64,000 nt of DNA, taken from the NCBI RefSeq assembly GCF_014647155.1, contig NZ_BMOQ01000002.1:62001-126000 (forward strand). The letters run 5' to 3'. A model generated the notes under the pieces. It searched no databases. It was not told the DNA's origin and saw nothing but the letters and a program-made list of their open reading frames with translations. This DNA comes from Halarchaeum nitratireducens (GTDB lineage Archaea > Halobacteriota > Halobacteria > Halobacteriales > Halobacteriaceae). The translations under genes were made by a program, and so were the position numbers. Every line of letters begins with the position of its first letter. The stretch's first letter is position 1. Below, one piece after another: positions 34,597 to 43,602 of this stretch.

Positions 34597-37134
34597 TCAC
34601 TCGGTGGAGCGTGCGTCCGCGACCGTCTCCTCGGCGAGCGGGAAGACGAGATCGAAGACGGCGCCGCGCGCGTCGTCGCGCGCGTCGTTGTCGCGGACGC
34701 CGACCGAGCCGCCGTAGGCGTGCATCATCTCCTTCACGAGGTAGAGTCCGAACCCGTTCCCGGGATCGTTGAGCTCCGAGACGCCCTTCCGGACGACGCT
34801 CTCCTTCTTGTCGTCGGGGATGCCGGGGCCGTTGTCGGCGATGTGGACGGCGATCGCGGGGCGCTCGGTCTCCGTCACGTCCACGTCCGCGCGGCCGGCG
34901 TCGAAGTCCGGGAGGACCTCGCCCGTCTCGGCGTCGACCTGCGCCGAACACGTCGTTCGCGTCGTCCACACGTCGACCTCGGGCGTCTCGGCGTCGTTGT
35001 GGACGACGGCGTTCGAGAGGACGTTCTCGAACACCTCGCCGACGAGGTCGTCGCCGACGACGGTCGTCTCGGGGTCCGGGAGGTCGTGGGCCGTGAACAC
35101 CGCGTCCGGATGCGTGTCGCGCGCGAGTGCGAGCTTCTCGTCGAGGGCGTCCCGAAGCGACACCGGGTGGGTCTCGTGATCGCTCTGATTGACGACCGCG
35201 TCCATGAACGTCCGCATCGTGTCGATGACCGCCCCGAGGTCGTCGACGCGCTCGCGGATCGTTCGGAGGTGGTCGATCGCCGCGTCGTCCGTGACGTACT
35301 CGTCGGCGAGCAGACCGGCGCGGGCGTCGACGAGGTTCAGGCCGTTCAGGATGTTGTGCCGGATGATCCGGTTCATGAACTCCAGGCGCTCGCGTTCGTG
35401 TTCGAGGGCGCGCTCGCGCTCGCGTCGGTCGGTCATGTCCTCGACGATCTTCGTGTACCCCTGGAGGTCGCCGTCGGCGTCGCGCCGCGCGGCGATCGTC
35501 ACGTCCGCCCAGAAGCGCGTGCCGTCCTCGCGGACGCGCCATCCCTCGTGATGCGCGCGGCCCGTCTCGCGCGCCTCGGCGAGGAGCTCCCCGGGAAGGC
35601 CGTCCGCGACGTCCTCCTCCGGGTAGAAGATCGAGATGTGTTCGCCGAGGATCTCGTCCTCGTCGTACCCCTTGATCTGGGCGGCCCCCTCGTTCCACGA
35701 GACGACGCGTCCCTCGGCGTCGAGGGCGAAGATGGCGTAGTTGTCGACGTCCTCGACGACCTCCTCGAACTTCGACTCCTCCTCCCGGAGGCGCCGGCGT
35801 CGCTCCTCCAAGAGGGTCTTCCGATCGAGCTCGTAGCCGATCCAGTTGCCCATCAGCTCGACCATCGTCAGCTGCCAGTCGTCGAAGGGGTCGGCCTCCT
35901 CGCGGTCGAGGAAACACAGCGACCCGTAGAGCGTCTCGCCGACGTAGACCGGCGTCCGGACGTACGTTTCGAACCCCGCGTCAGTCCCGTAGTCCCGCTC
36001 GGGGACGTCGAACGGCCGGGCCTCGAACTGCACGGTCCGGCCCGCCTCGACGAGACGCTGGCAGTGCGTCTGGGCCAGCGGGACGACGTCGCCGGCCCCG
36101 ATGTCGGCGTCCTCGCACCGGACGGCCTCGATCCGATACTCGCCGGAGTCCGTGTCGATCCGCGCGAACGAGCCGTACTCGGCGTCGAAGAGGTCGCGTC
36201 CGATGTCCACGAGGGCCTCGACCTTCGCGTCGAAGTCACGTTCGGGATCGGAGATGACCTCGTACATCTCGCGCAGCGTCCGCTCTCGGGCGTTGAGTTC
36301 CTGCTCGCGGCGTTTCGTCGCCGTGATGTCCGTGTAGTGCTCGATGCGTCCCCCCTCGTAGCGTCCGCTCTCGATCGGTTTACTCCAGTGTTTCAGCCAC
36401 CGCTCCTCGCGGTCGGGGCCGGGAGTCATGTGGCACTCGAACTCGACGGTCTCGTCGTTGCGTTCGTACGCCTCGAAGAGGCGATCGCGGAAGCGCTCGG
36501 GGCGCTCGATGCGACCTGCGATCCGCTCGTCGATGAGCTCGCGCTTGTCGCGCCCGACGATGGCGGTACGATCGAGGCCGAAGTACTCCGCGGTCGCCTC
36601 GTTGATCCAGACGACGCGACAGTCGGTGTCGAGCACGAACGTGGCGACCTCCGAGGTGTCGAGCACGTCGTTCGTGAGCGTCCGGTACTCCTCGCGGCTC
36701 CGTTCGAGATCGACCTCGGTCCGGCGCCGTCGGGCGCTGTAGACGCCGGCACCGAACGCGGCGATGGAGCCGAAGAGGACGCCGTCGAGCGCGAGGATCC
36801 ACGGCTTGAGGCTGCCCATCGCCCACAGCTGGAGGCCGATGACGAGCCCGTAGAGGAGCGCGATGCCGGCCGCGACGCCGACGTTCCACTTCGTGACCAT
36901 CCAGACGTACTCCGGCTCCCACCCCGCTCGCCCGAGCCGGACGCCGCCGTAGACGAGCCCGAGCGAGAGGCAGATTAGCGGGGCGTTCTCGATCGCCGTC
37001 GTCGTGACGGCCCACGAGAGCGCCGTGGTGTCCTCCCACATGTCGTAGAGGGGCACGGACAGGAGCAGGAGGCCGAGCAGGGAGATCGGCACCCACGCCA
37101 GCCCGCGGGAGGACGACCCCGGCGATTCGTTCAT
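34597..37134 (-). CDS. membrane sensor histidine kinase (PAS-GAF-PAS)
   Basis: This 845-residue protein has four N-terminal membrane helices (about 12-33, 42-67, 78-106 and 110-134). A PAS domain (about 145-265), a GAF-like domain (about 285-440, with FARIDTDSGEYRIEAV) and a second PAS (about 460-575) follow. The phospho-acceptor H593 lies in RIIRHNILNGLN, the haloarchaeal type of H-box. The ATPase domain shows VFENVLSNAVVHN, DNGPGIP and GFGLYLVKEMM. It probably senses redox, light or a ligand and signals to a distant response regulator, as none is adjacent. A TATA-like element lies about 28 nt upstream. Confidence 0.9.
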   Translation of the reverse strand: MNESPGSSSRGLAWVPISLLGLLLLSVPLYDMWEDTTALSWAVTTTAIENAPLICLSLGLVYGGVRLGRAGWEPEYVWMVTKWNVGVAAGIALLYGLVIGLQLWAMGSLKPWILALDGVLFGSIAAFGAGVYSARRRRTEVDLERSREEYRTLTNDVLDTSEVATFVLDTDCRVVWINEATAEYFGLDRTAIVGRDKRELIDERIAGRIERPERFRDRLFEAYERNDETVEFECHMTPGPDREERWLKHWSKPIESGRYEGGRIEHYTDITATKRREQELNARERTLREMYEVISDPERDFDAKVEALVDIGRDLFDAEYGSFARIDTDSGEYRIEAVRCEDADIGAGDVVPLAQTHCQRLVEAGRTVQFEARPFDVPERDYGTDAGFETYVRTPVYVGETLYGSLCFLDREEADPFDDWQLTMVELMGNWIGYELDRKTLLEERRRRLREEESKFEEVVEDVDNYAIFALDAEGRVVSWNEGAAQIKGYDEDEILGEHISIFYPEEDVADGLPGELLAEARETGRAHHEGWRVREDGTRFWADVTIAARRDADGDLQGYTKIVEDMTDRRERERALEHERERLEFMNRIIRHNILNGLNLVDARAGLLADEYVTDDAAIDHLRTIRERVDDLGAVIDTMRTFMDAVVNQSDHETHPVSLRDALDEKLALARDTHPDAVFTAHDLPDPETTVVGDDLVGEVFENVLSNAVVHNDAETPEVDVWTTRTTCSAQVDAETGEVLPDFDAGRADVDVTETERPAIAVHIADNGPGIPDDKKESVVRKGVSELNDPGNGFGLYLVKEMMHAYGGSVGVRDNDARDDARGAVFDLVFPLAEETVADARSTE

Positions 37135-37267
37135 GCCAACACTTGCGAGCCCGGACGTTTGAATACCGTGGCCGATAGTCGCGGCGGCCCGCCCGGGATC
37201 GCCTCGGGGGCTCGATCGGCACCCGTCGATCCCGGGGATTTTATCCTCCGACGCCGTAGACGAGACA

Positions 37268-37759
37268 ATGGCAGAGATATCTGATTCGATTCGACTGTTG
37301 TTCGAGGCGGAAATCGAGACTGACGGGGACGACGGATACGCGGTGTCGATCCCGAAATCGCTCGTCGAGGACGGCTCGCTCTCGACCGACGAGCCGTACC
37401 GCGTTGCGCTCCTCGCGGCGGCCGGCGAGACGGCGGCGAACGCAGACGGGACCGACGAGGAATCGCGGGACGCGACGTCCGACTCGTCTTCCTCACGCTC
37501 TTCGCGCTCCTCGCGCTCGCGTACCGACGGCGATTCGAGCGGTCGACGGACCCAACAGCCCCCGGTCAGCGAGGGGGACATACGGACGGTGACGATCGAC
37601 ACCCTCGGCGATCAGGGCGACGGCATCGCCAAGGTCGAACGCGGCTTCATCGTCATCGTCCCGGGGACGGAGCCCGGCGATCAGCTCAACGTCGAGATCA
37701 CGGACGTGAAGGAGACGGTGGCGTTCGCGGAGCCGGTCGCGGCCGACGAGTCGCTCTAG
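37268..37759 (+). CDS. TRAM domain protein with a low-complexity linker
   Basis: This 163-residue protein ends with a TRAM domain (about 102-158): VTIDTLGDQGDGIAKVERGFIVIVPGTEPGD. TRAM domains bind RNA, and small archaeal versions act as cold-responsive RNA chaperones. The N-terminal part resembles a short beta domain (about 1-60), and a Ser/Arg-rich linker (SSSSRSSRSSRSR) joins them. A TATA element at about 37237-37246 supports a leaderless start at 37268. Confidence 0.85.
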   Translation: MAEISDSIRLLFEAEIETDGDDGYAVSIPKSLVEDGSLSTDEPYRVALLAAAGETAANADGTDEESRDATSDSSSSRSSRSSRSRTDGDSSGRRTQQPPVSEGDIRTVTIDTLGDQGDGIAKVERGFIVIVPGTEPGDQLNVEITDVKETVAFAEPVAADESL

Positions 37760-37789
37760 TTTAGGACCGATTCCCCTCTGACCGGGCCG

Positions 37790-38707
37790 CTAGGCGCGGT
37801 GGTGCGTCGCGCGGCCGCGGTCGGCGGACGCGCTCGCGTTTCTCGCGGCGCGTGCGAGTAGCGCGAAACAGCAGAACTGGACGACGAGCAGGACGTACGT
37901 CACCGCCTCGACGCGCGCGGTGACGAGGAAGAGGCCGGCGACGAGGTACGTGTTCGCGAGCGTCGCCACCGCGCCGACCGCGCCGTAGGCGGCGATGCTC
38001 GCTTCGCCGGCGTCGAGCGCCCAGAGGACGAGCGCGATCAGGACGGCGAGTCCGAGGATGCCGAAGAGGTGGTAGGCGGTCTGGACGCTCGGCCAGAAGG
38101 TGACGAACAGATCGCGGGCGAAGACCGCCTGGAGGACCGGGAGGGCGAGACCACCGAACGCGGCGTAGCGGAACCGCGTGGCGCTCGCGCCGCGCCCGCG
38201 TTCGGCGTCGATCCAGACGAGCGTGGCGACGAGCGCGACGAAGATCGCGAGCGCGGTCGTCAGGTGGACGAGCTGGGTCGGGGGCGCGTAGCCGCCGGGC
38301 ACGAGGCCGGCGACGGTGACGGTGAGCGCGCCGAAGGCCACCTGCACGGGGAGGAGGAACGTGGCGAGCCACGCGCTGCGGGAGGCGCGCGTACCGCGGT
38401 ACGCCCACCAGAGCAGGACGGCGTTCCCGACGATGACGTAGCCGACCCCCATGGCGACGAGGCGGTGGAACCACTCGATGAACTGCGGGATCGAGAGGCC
38501 GACGGGCGAGAACTGCCCGGCGCACCCGGGGTAGGTGTTGTTGCAGGTCGCGCCGGCACCGGCCGCGGCGGTGTATTCGCCGAGGAGCACGAGGAGGGAC
38601 GTGACGACGAGCGTGAGCGCGGCGAACCCGCGGACGTGGCGGACGAAGAAGCCCCCGACGCGCCGCGGGAGCGCGGCGAGCGAGCGTCCGGACGTCGACG
38701 TTTCCAT
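37790..38707 (-). CDS. ctaA: heme A synthase (CtaA/COX15 family)
   Basis: This 305-residue membrane protein has about eight helices. It oxidises the heme O methyl group to make heme A for cytochrome c oxidase. The first external loop has a Cys pair (TCNNTYPGC), typical of CtaA. His residues in WFHRLVAMG, QLVHLTTAL and QTAYHLFG are candidate heme ligands. The C-terminus is basic with two His. The start at 38707 follows a clear TATA (38731-38738). It is divergent from the cupredoxin gene, and both serve aerobic respiration. Confidence 0.88.
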   Translation of the reverse strand: METSTSGRSLAALPRRVGGFFVRHVRGFAALTLVVTSLLVLLGEYTAAAGAGATCNNTYPGCAGQFSPVGLSIPQFIEWFHRLVAMGVGYVIVGNAVLLWWAYRGTRASRSAWLATFLLPVQVAFGALTVTVAGLVPGGYAPPTQLVHLTTALAIFVALVATLVWIDAERGRGASATRFRYAAFGGLALPVLQAVFARDLFVTFWPSVQTAYHLFGILGLAVLIALVLWALDAGEASIAAYGAVGAVATLANTYLVAGLFLVTARVEAVTYVLLVVQFCCFALLARAARNASASADRGRATHHRA

Positions 38708-38730
38708 GGTCGGACGTAGGGACACGCGCC

Positions 38731-38738
38731 TATATATG
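38731..38738 (-). promoter_or_regulatory. ctaA TATA box
   Basis: The element tatatatg lies 28 nt before the ctaA ATG. It supports a leaderless transcript divergent from the cupredoxin gene at 38861, which has its own weak TATA (gagtattagt, 38827-38836). Confidence 0.6.
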
Positions 38739-38860
38739 CCTGTCAGGTTCGTCGTCGCGCCGCCGTCGCCCGCCCCGACTCGTCCCGCCTCGTTCTATCC
38801 CATCCCGCTGAAGACGGCGGACCGGGGAGTATTAGTCCGCCGTCGCCCCAACCATCGGGT

Positions 38861-39400
38861 ATGGATCGGCGCGCGTTCCTCGCAAGCGGCGCGGCAGTCG
38901 CCCTCGGCGCGACGACGGCCGGCTGTCTCGGCGGCACCGAGGGCGACTACGACGTGGCGATGACCTCCGACGCGTACGTCCCGCACTCGACGGCGACCGT
39001 CCCCGACGACGCACCGGACTGGGTTCCCAGCGACGTCCCGACGGTCGAAGTCGTCGCCGGCGACACCGTCGTCTGGGAGAACACGGGCGCACGCAACCAC
39101 ACGGTCACGGCCGCGACGTACGACCACGAGCGCGTCGAGGAGCTCCTCGGCGTCGGCGGCGACGCCGCGCACTCGCACGACCCGCGCCTCCCGGCCGGTG
39201 CCAGCTTCTTCTCCTCGGGGTCGTTCGACGGCGAGGTCGCCGCCACCCGGTCGTTCATCGACGAGGTCAACGGCGGCGGCGTCGTCCCGCCCGGCGAGCG
39301 CTACGAGCACCGCTTCGAGCGGCCCGGCTGGTACCACTACTACTGCATCCCTCACCTCCCGGCGGGCATGATGGGGAACGTCCACGTCCTCGACGCCTGA
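38861..39400 (+). CDS. halocyanin-like blue copper protein, lipoprotein
   Basis: This 179-residue protein starts with a signal and lipobox (MDRRAFLASG...TAGC), so Cys22 should be lipid-modified after export; the Arg pair and SGAA look like a Tat signal. The cupredoxin domain shows the four copper ligands: H80, then C162, H165 and M170 in YYCIPHLPAGM. It would carry electrons at the outer membrane face, perhaps to an oxidase. The location beside ctaA fits that role. Confidence 0.88.
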   Translation: MDRRAFLASGAAVALGATTAGCLGGTEGDYDVAMTSDAYVPHSTATVPDDAPDWVPSDVPTVEVVAGDTVVWENTGARNHTVTAATYDHERVEELLGVGGDAAHSHDPRLPAGASFFSSGSFDGEVAATRSFIDEVNGGGVVPPGERYEHRFERPGWYHYYCIPHLPAGMMGNVHVLDA

Positions 39401-39458
39401 CCCGTCGTCGCGCATCGGCGTCCTTTATGGGGCGCGCGACAGAACACCGCCGGTACCG

Positions 39459-39533
39459 ATGGTAGCGACGGCCGACACGGCGGCGCGACGGCGAAGCGCA
39501 CGACGACCGACGGCGACGGGGGCGGGGCGATGA
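39459..39533 (+). CDS. 24-codon leader ORF overlapping the hydroxyacid dehydrogenase start
   Basis: An ATG at 39459 opens a 24-residue basic frame that ends with TGA at 39531-39533. The stop overlaps the ATG of the next gene (ATGA). A TATA-like cctttatgg (39421-39429) lies the right distance upstream for a leaderless start at 39459. It could couple translation or regulate it; expression is inferred. Confidence 0.35.
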   Translation: MVATADTAARRRSARRPTATGAGR

Positions 39534-40468
39534 CGGACGTGGTCGTCCTGCGGCAGAAGATCCACGGGCTCGATCCGGCGGATTACGCCGAGGCGATCCG
39601 CGAGCGCCTCCCCGAGGCGGACGTCGCGCTCGCGGGCACGCCGAGCGAGGAGCGCGAGCTCCTGATGGAGGCGACGGTGGCGACCGGCTTCCGGATCGAC
39701 CCGGACGTCGTCGCGGCGTCCGACAGCCTCGACCTCTTCGTCTGCACGTTCGCCGGTACCGACCACCTCCCCCTCGACGCGCTGGAGGAGGCGGGCGTGA
39801 CGGTCGCGAACGCCTCGGGCGTGCACGGGCCGAACATCGCCGAGCAGGTGCTGGGGTACGTCCTCGCGGACGTCCGGAACCTCCGTCGGGGGTGGGCCCA
39901 ACACGAGCGCGGCGAGTGGAACCACTATCAGGGCGGCGAACTCGCGGGCTCGACCGCGACGGTCGTCGGGATGGGACCGATCGGCGAGACGATCATCGAC
40001 CGCTTCGGGGCCTTCGACGTCGAGACGATCGGCGTGCGCTACACGCCCGCGAAGGGCGGGAACGCCGACGACGTCATCGGTTTCGAGGAGACGGCGCTCC
40101 TCGACGCCTTCGCGCGCAGCGACTACCTCGTGCTCGCCTGTCCGCTCACCGACACCACGGCGGGGCTTGTGGACGAGGAGGCCTTCCTCACGCTCCCCAC
40201 GGACGCGATGGTCGTCAACGTCGCGCGCGGCCCCGTGATCGACACGGACGCGCTCGTGAGCGCGCTGCGCGGCAACGACATCCGGAGCGCCGCCCTCGAC
40301 GTCACCGACCCCGAACCGCTCCCCGCCGACCACCCGCTGTGGACGCTGGAGAACTGCCTCGTCACACCCCACAACGCCGGCCACACCCCCGAGTACTGGA
40401 ACCGCTGCGCCGACATCCTCCTCGACGCCGCCGACGACGCCGCGCTCGACTACGGCCAGTCGCGGTAG
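39530..40468 (+). CDS. D-2-hydroxyacid dehydrogenase
   Basis: This 312-residue NAD(P)-dependent enzyme reduces 2-oxo acids to D-2-hydroxy acids, or the reverse. The Rossmann motif is GSTATVVGMGPIGETIIDRFG (from about 139). The catalytic Arg is in VVNVARGPVID, the Glu in DVTDPEPLP, and the His in VTPHNAGHTPEYW. It resembles the haloarchaeal D2-HDH of Haloferax mediterranei. Its ATG overlaps the stop of a 24-codon ORF. The natural substrate is not clear. Confidence 0.88.
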   Translation: MTDVVVLRQKIHGLDPADYAEAIRERLPEADVALAGTPSEERELLMEATVATGFRIDPDVVAASDSLDLFVCTFAGTDHLPLDALEEAGVTVANASGVHGPNIAEQVLGYVLADVRNLRRGWAQHERGEWNHYQGGELAGSTATVVGMGPIGETIIDRFGAFDVETIGVRYTPAKGGNADDVIGFEETALLDAFARSDYLVLACPLTDTTAGLVDEEAFLTLPTDAMVVNVARGPVIDTDALVSALRGNDIRSAALDVTDPEPLPADHPLWTLENCLVTPHNAGHTPEYWNRCADILLDAADDAALDYGQSR

Positions 40469-40557
40469 CGGGCGTTCGGCGCTGACGGGCCGCCACGCCG
40501 GGCTGGCGGGACGTTACGGGCGAGCCGCCTGCAGTGCGCGTCTCGCTTTCGGCTGGC

Positions 40558-42078
40558 CTACGCGACGCCCGCCGCTGAAGCGCCCGCGGCCGCACACGTC
40601 CCCCGCCATCGAACCTCGTGCGTCACGGGCTCCGGCCCGTCGAGCCTCGCGTCTTGCACCGCGACCGCGACGGCTATCCGTTCGAGGTCGTCGGCGTGCG
40701 CGGCGTTCCAGCGCGTGCAGAGGTAGCCGGCGTACGCCCGCTGGACGCCCGCGAGATCGCGCTTGTGGGCGTTCCGGAGGAGCTTGCGCCAGCGCGCCGT
40801 CGGATACTGGCGCTCGAACGACGGCGGGGGTGCCCACGACACCGCTTCGCCCGTGATCGCGTCGACGCGCTCGCCGCCCGTCGTCTCGGCGGGCGCGACG
40901 TACCACACCTCGGTCGTGACGGGGTCGGGCGCGAACATGTTCCAGCCGTACTGGCCGGGGTCGACGCGCCCCTCGGTTCCGAGGTCGGCGTAGCCGAGCG
41001 ACGCGGCGTTCCACGCGCACATGGCGACGAGGAGGACGCAGACGACGACGGCGAGCCCGCGACGTGCGGCGCGCCTCGCCCCCGCGGGGAGGGCCGGCGC
41101 GACGGCGCGCGGCGTCGGGAGGCGATCGGCGAGCGCGCCGGTGACCGCCGGGAGCCGTGAGCGATCGAGACGCCGCTCCACGCCGTCCCACACGAACGAC
41201 GGGACGAAGGGGAGGAGCGCGACGAGATCGACGAGCGGGAAGATCCCGACGCCGATCGTACAGAGCAGGCCGACGTGTGCGAGGGCGAACGCGCCGACGA
41301 GCGCGGCGCGGATCCGCCCGGTCGTGAGGACGAGGAGCGGCGCGCACGTCAGGAGCGCGAGCCACGCGTCGTTCGCAACCGTGAGCGGGAGCGCGTGCCC
41401 GGCGAGCGCGGGTCCGAGGAAGACGGTGAACTCGCGGAGGTCGAAGACGTAGCGGACGGCGAGCCCGCGTCCCCAGAGCGTTCCGTGGTGTTTGAACAGC
41501 GCCGTGACGGCGTAGACGAGGACGACTTGGAGGAGAAGCACCGCCGACGCCGCCGTGGCGACGCGGGTCGGGCGGGCGTCGCGGACCCCCGCACGGACGC
41601 GCGCCAGCGCGTCGAGCGACCAGCGTGAACCGAGCGGGAGAAGGAGCCCCCAGAACGTCAGCCGGCGGAGGAGCGAGTCACCGCCGTTCAGCACGAGCGG
41701 GTTGCGCGCGTGGAGGGAGACGAGGAGGACGAACGAGCAGAGGAGGGCGAGGCGCGTGTGGTAGCCGAGGAGCACCGCGAGCGCGAACGCGGCCGCGAGC
41801 GCGAACAGCGCGACCTCGACCCACAGCGCCCCGGAGAGGGCGTGGATCGAGAGCCGCGACAGCGTCGGGTAGAGGGCGTGGAGCGTCCCGCGGGGGAGGA
41901 CGCCGGCGTCCGTGTAGAACGCGCGGAGGCTCCGCGCGCGCAGGAGCAGGTCGAGACAGAGGAGCGCGCCGAGCGCGAGACGGAAGGCGGCGAGTCCGCG
42001 CCGGTCGACGCCGAACCGCGCGTCGAATCCGGATCGGAGCCGGGCGACGAGGGCCGCCGTACGCTGTCGGAACCGCAC
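40558..42078 (-). CDS. HTTM domain membrane protein
   Basis: This 506-residue protein has about ten membrane segments in an HTTM domain, related to vitamin K-dependent gamma-carboxylase. Patterns such as LAAFRLALGALLCLDLLLR, the Arg/His-rich HARNPLVLNGGDSLLRRLTFW and VYAVTALFKHHGTLW are typical. A soluble C-terminal part (about 375-506) contains several Trp and Cys. Function in archaea is unknown. The ATG at 42078 is the only good start. Confidence 0.8.
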   Translation of the reverse strand: MRFRQRTAALVARLRSGFDARFGVDRRGLAAFRLALGALLCLDLLLRARSLRAFYTDAGVLPRGTLHALYPTLSRLSIHALSGALWVEVALFALAAAFALAVLLGYHTRLALLCSFVLLVSLHARNPLVLNGGDSLLRRLTFWGLLLPLGSRWSLDALARVRAGVRDARPTRVATAASAVLLLQVVLVYAVTALFKHHGTLWGRGLAVRYVFDLREFTVFLGPALAGHALPLTVANDAWLALLTCAPLLVLTTGRIRAALVGAFALAHVGLLCTIGVGIFPLVDLVALLPFVPSFVWDGVERRLDRSRLPAVTGALADRLPTPRAVAPALPAGARRAARRGLAVVVCVLLVAMCAWNAASLGYADLGTEGRVDPGQYGWNMFAPDPVTTEVWYVAPAETTGGERVDAITGEAVSWAPPPSFERQYPTARWRKLLRNAHKRDLAGVQRAYAGYLCTRWNAAHADDLERIAVAVAVQDARLDGPEPVTHEVRWRGTCAAAGASAAGVA

Positions 42079-42195
42079 ATCCGCGTTCCGCCGACGCGGC
42101 CGATAAAGCTTCGCATCGGGAGCGGGGCGCGGACGCCGGTCCGGGCGGACGACGCCGCGCTCGCCCGCGTCACGCTCGTCTCGTCGGGCGCGTGG

Positions 42196-43002
42196 TCAGT
42201 TCCAGGGCGCCCACTCGGGATCGATACAGCGTTCGCGGTCCTCGACGGCGTCGATGGCGTCGAGCTCGTCGTCGCTCAGATCGAGGGCTCGGGCGGCGAG
42301 GTTGTCGGCGATGTGCTCGCGGCCGGTCGCGCGCGGGACGGCCGCGACGTTCTCTTTCGAGAGGAGCCACGCGAGCGCCACCTGGTACGGACTGACGTCG
42401 TGCGCGTCGGCGGCGTCGACGACGGGATCGAGGTCCGCGACCCTCCCCTGTGCGAGCGGGGAGTACGCGACCGCCCAGTAGTCGTGTTCGCGGGCGTCCG
42501 CCCGGAGCTCTTCCTGCGGGAGCAGCGGGTGCATCTCGAACTGGTGGGCGGCGATGGGGGCGTCGAGGATCTCGCGCGCCTCCGCCAAGTGTTCGGGCGT
42601 GAAGTTCGAGACGCCGATGTTGTCGATCAACCCGTCGTCGTAGGCCTCCTGGTACGTCGTGAGGACCGACTCCGCGTCGTAGACGCCGACCGGCCAGTGG
42701 ACGTAACAGAGTTCGACGCTGTCGACGCCGAGGCGATCCAGACAGCCCTCGATGGCGTCCCGAACGAGGTCGGTCGATTCCGGGACGGTGTTGTGGACGG
42801 TCTTGGTGGCGAGGAAGACGTCGTCGCGTTCGACGGGCGAGTCCGCGATGGCGGCGCCGACGTACTCCTCGTTCTCGTAGACCTGCGCGGTGTCGACGTG
42901 GCGATAGCCGACGTCGAGTGCCGTCTTCACGGCGTCGTAGCGCCCCTCCTGATCGTCGTCGGTGTACGTTCCGAGCCCAAGTCGCGGCATCTCGATGGCC
43001 AT
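42196..43002 (-). CDS. aldo/keto reductase
   Basis: This 268-residue (beta/alpha)8 enzyme uses NADPH to reduce carbonyls. It begins MPRLGLGTYTDDDQ. The catalytic Asp is in VDTAQVYENEEYVG with Tyr, the Lys in FLATKTVHNT, and the His in YVHWPVG. SEDRSVP-type C-terminal binding is replaced by VPRATGREHIADN. The start at 43002 was chosen for its match to family N-termini. The substrate is unknown. Confidence 0.88.
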   Translation of the reverse strand: MAIEMPRLGLGTYTDDDQEGRYDAVKTALDVGYRHVDTAQVYENEEYVGAAIADSPVERDDVFLATKTVHNTVPESTDLVRDAIEGCLDRLGVDSVELCYVHWPVGVYDAESVLTTYQEAYDDGLIDNIGVSNFTPEHLAEAREILDAPIAAHQFEMHPLLPQEELRADAREHDYWAVAYSPLAQGRVADLDPVVDAADAHDVSPYQVALAWLLSKENVAAVPRATGREHIADNLAARALDLSDDELDAIDAVEDRERCIDPEWAPWN

Positions 43003-43255
43003 ACGCGCACTTCTCGGCCTGTCGCCTTCAAACGTCGTCACGCGGCCACGTCTACCCCTTCGCGTCGCCGTACCACGACCCCCGCCGCACCGCTTCCCCT
43101 CGCGCGGTTACTCTGCCACTCCGCCATCCCCCGTCCCGCCGCCGGCCTCCTCACCGATCGGGAGCGTCGTGACGCGACCGGTCGCCGGTCCGTCACGACG
43201 CCTCGGTGCTGGGGCGTTCCCCGAACGGGGACCCGGGCGACGGGGGCCCGCGCTA

Positions 43256-43515
43256 ATGCGCAGCGGGTCGTACTCCCTGCTGTTGCTCGTCGTCGGCTGT
43301 CTCGGGCCCTGTATCCGCGCGACGCGTTCCCCCGCGAACTCCTCGGTTCGCCGCTCGCTATCGCCACCGGCGCACGGACGATCAGCGGGGGCAACGCGCT
43401 CGCCGGGGCGATCGTCGTCGGCGCGAGCTCCGCGCTGATGGCGTTCGCCGCCGCCGTCTTCTACATCTCCCGGGGGAAACACCGGCGTCGGGAGCGCGTC
43501 CTCCGACGCTGGTGA
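43256..43515 (+). pseudogene. small membrane protein gene, possibly frameshifted
   Basis: An ATG at 43256 starts a frame with a clear membrane segment (SYSLLLLVVGCLG). About 50 nt on, another frame (one base back) continues with YPRDAFPRELLGSPLAI and a second membrane segment (VGASSALMAFAAAVFYI), ending at 43515. One missing base near 43302-43310 would join the two. The result would be a normal two-helix haloarchaeal protein of about 87 residues. It could be a true pseudogene or a sequencing error; the initial frame alone ends at 43438 with a low-complexity tail. Confidence 0.4.
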
Positions 43516-43560
43516 CTGGCGCCCCATCGACCCGGTCCGTTGCGTCACCGAAACACACGG

Positions 43561-43572
43561 CGGATTTATCCG
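43561..43572 (+). promoter_or_regulatory. TATA element within a palindrome, cetZ promoter
   Basis: The sequence cggatttatccg is a palindrome with a 2-nt centre and contains the TATA-like tttat. It is centred about 36 nt before the first cetZ ATG, so a short leader is expected. A regulator could compete with TBP there. Confidence 0.4.
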
Positions 43573-43602
43573 TCCGAGACGAGTCCGGGTAACACGATAG
43601 CT

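Noticed and set aside
34189-36978. 929-codon plus-strand frame opposite the sensor kinase
   Set aside because: The kinase frame shows PAS, GAF, H-box and ATPase motifs; this one shows none.
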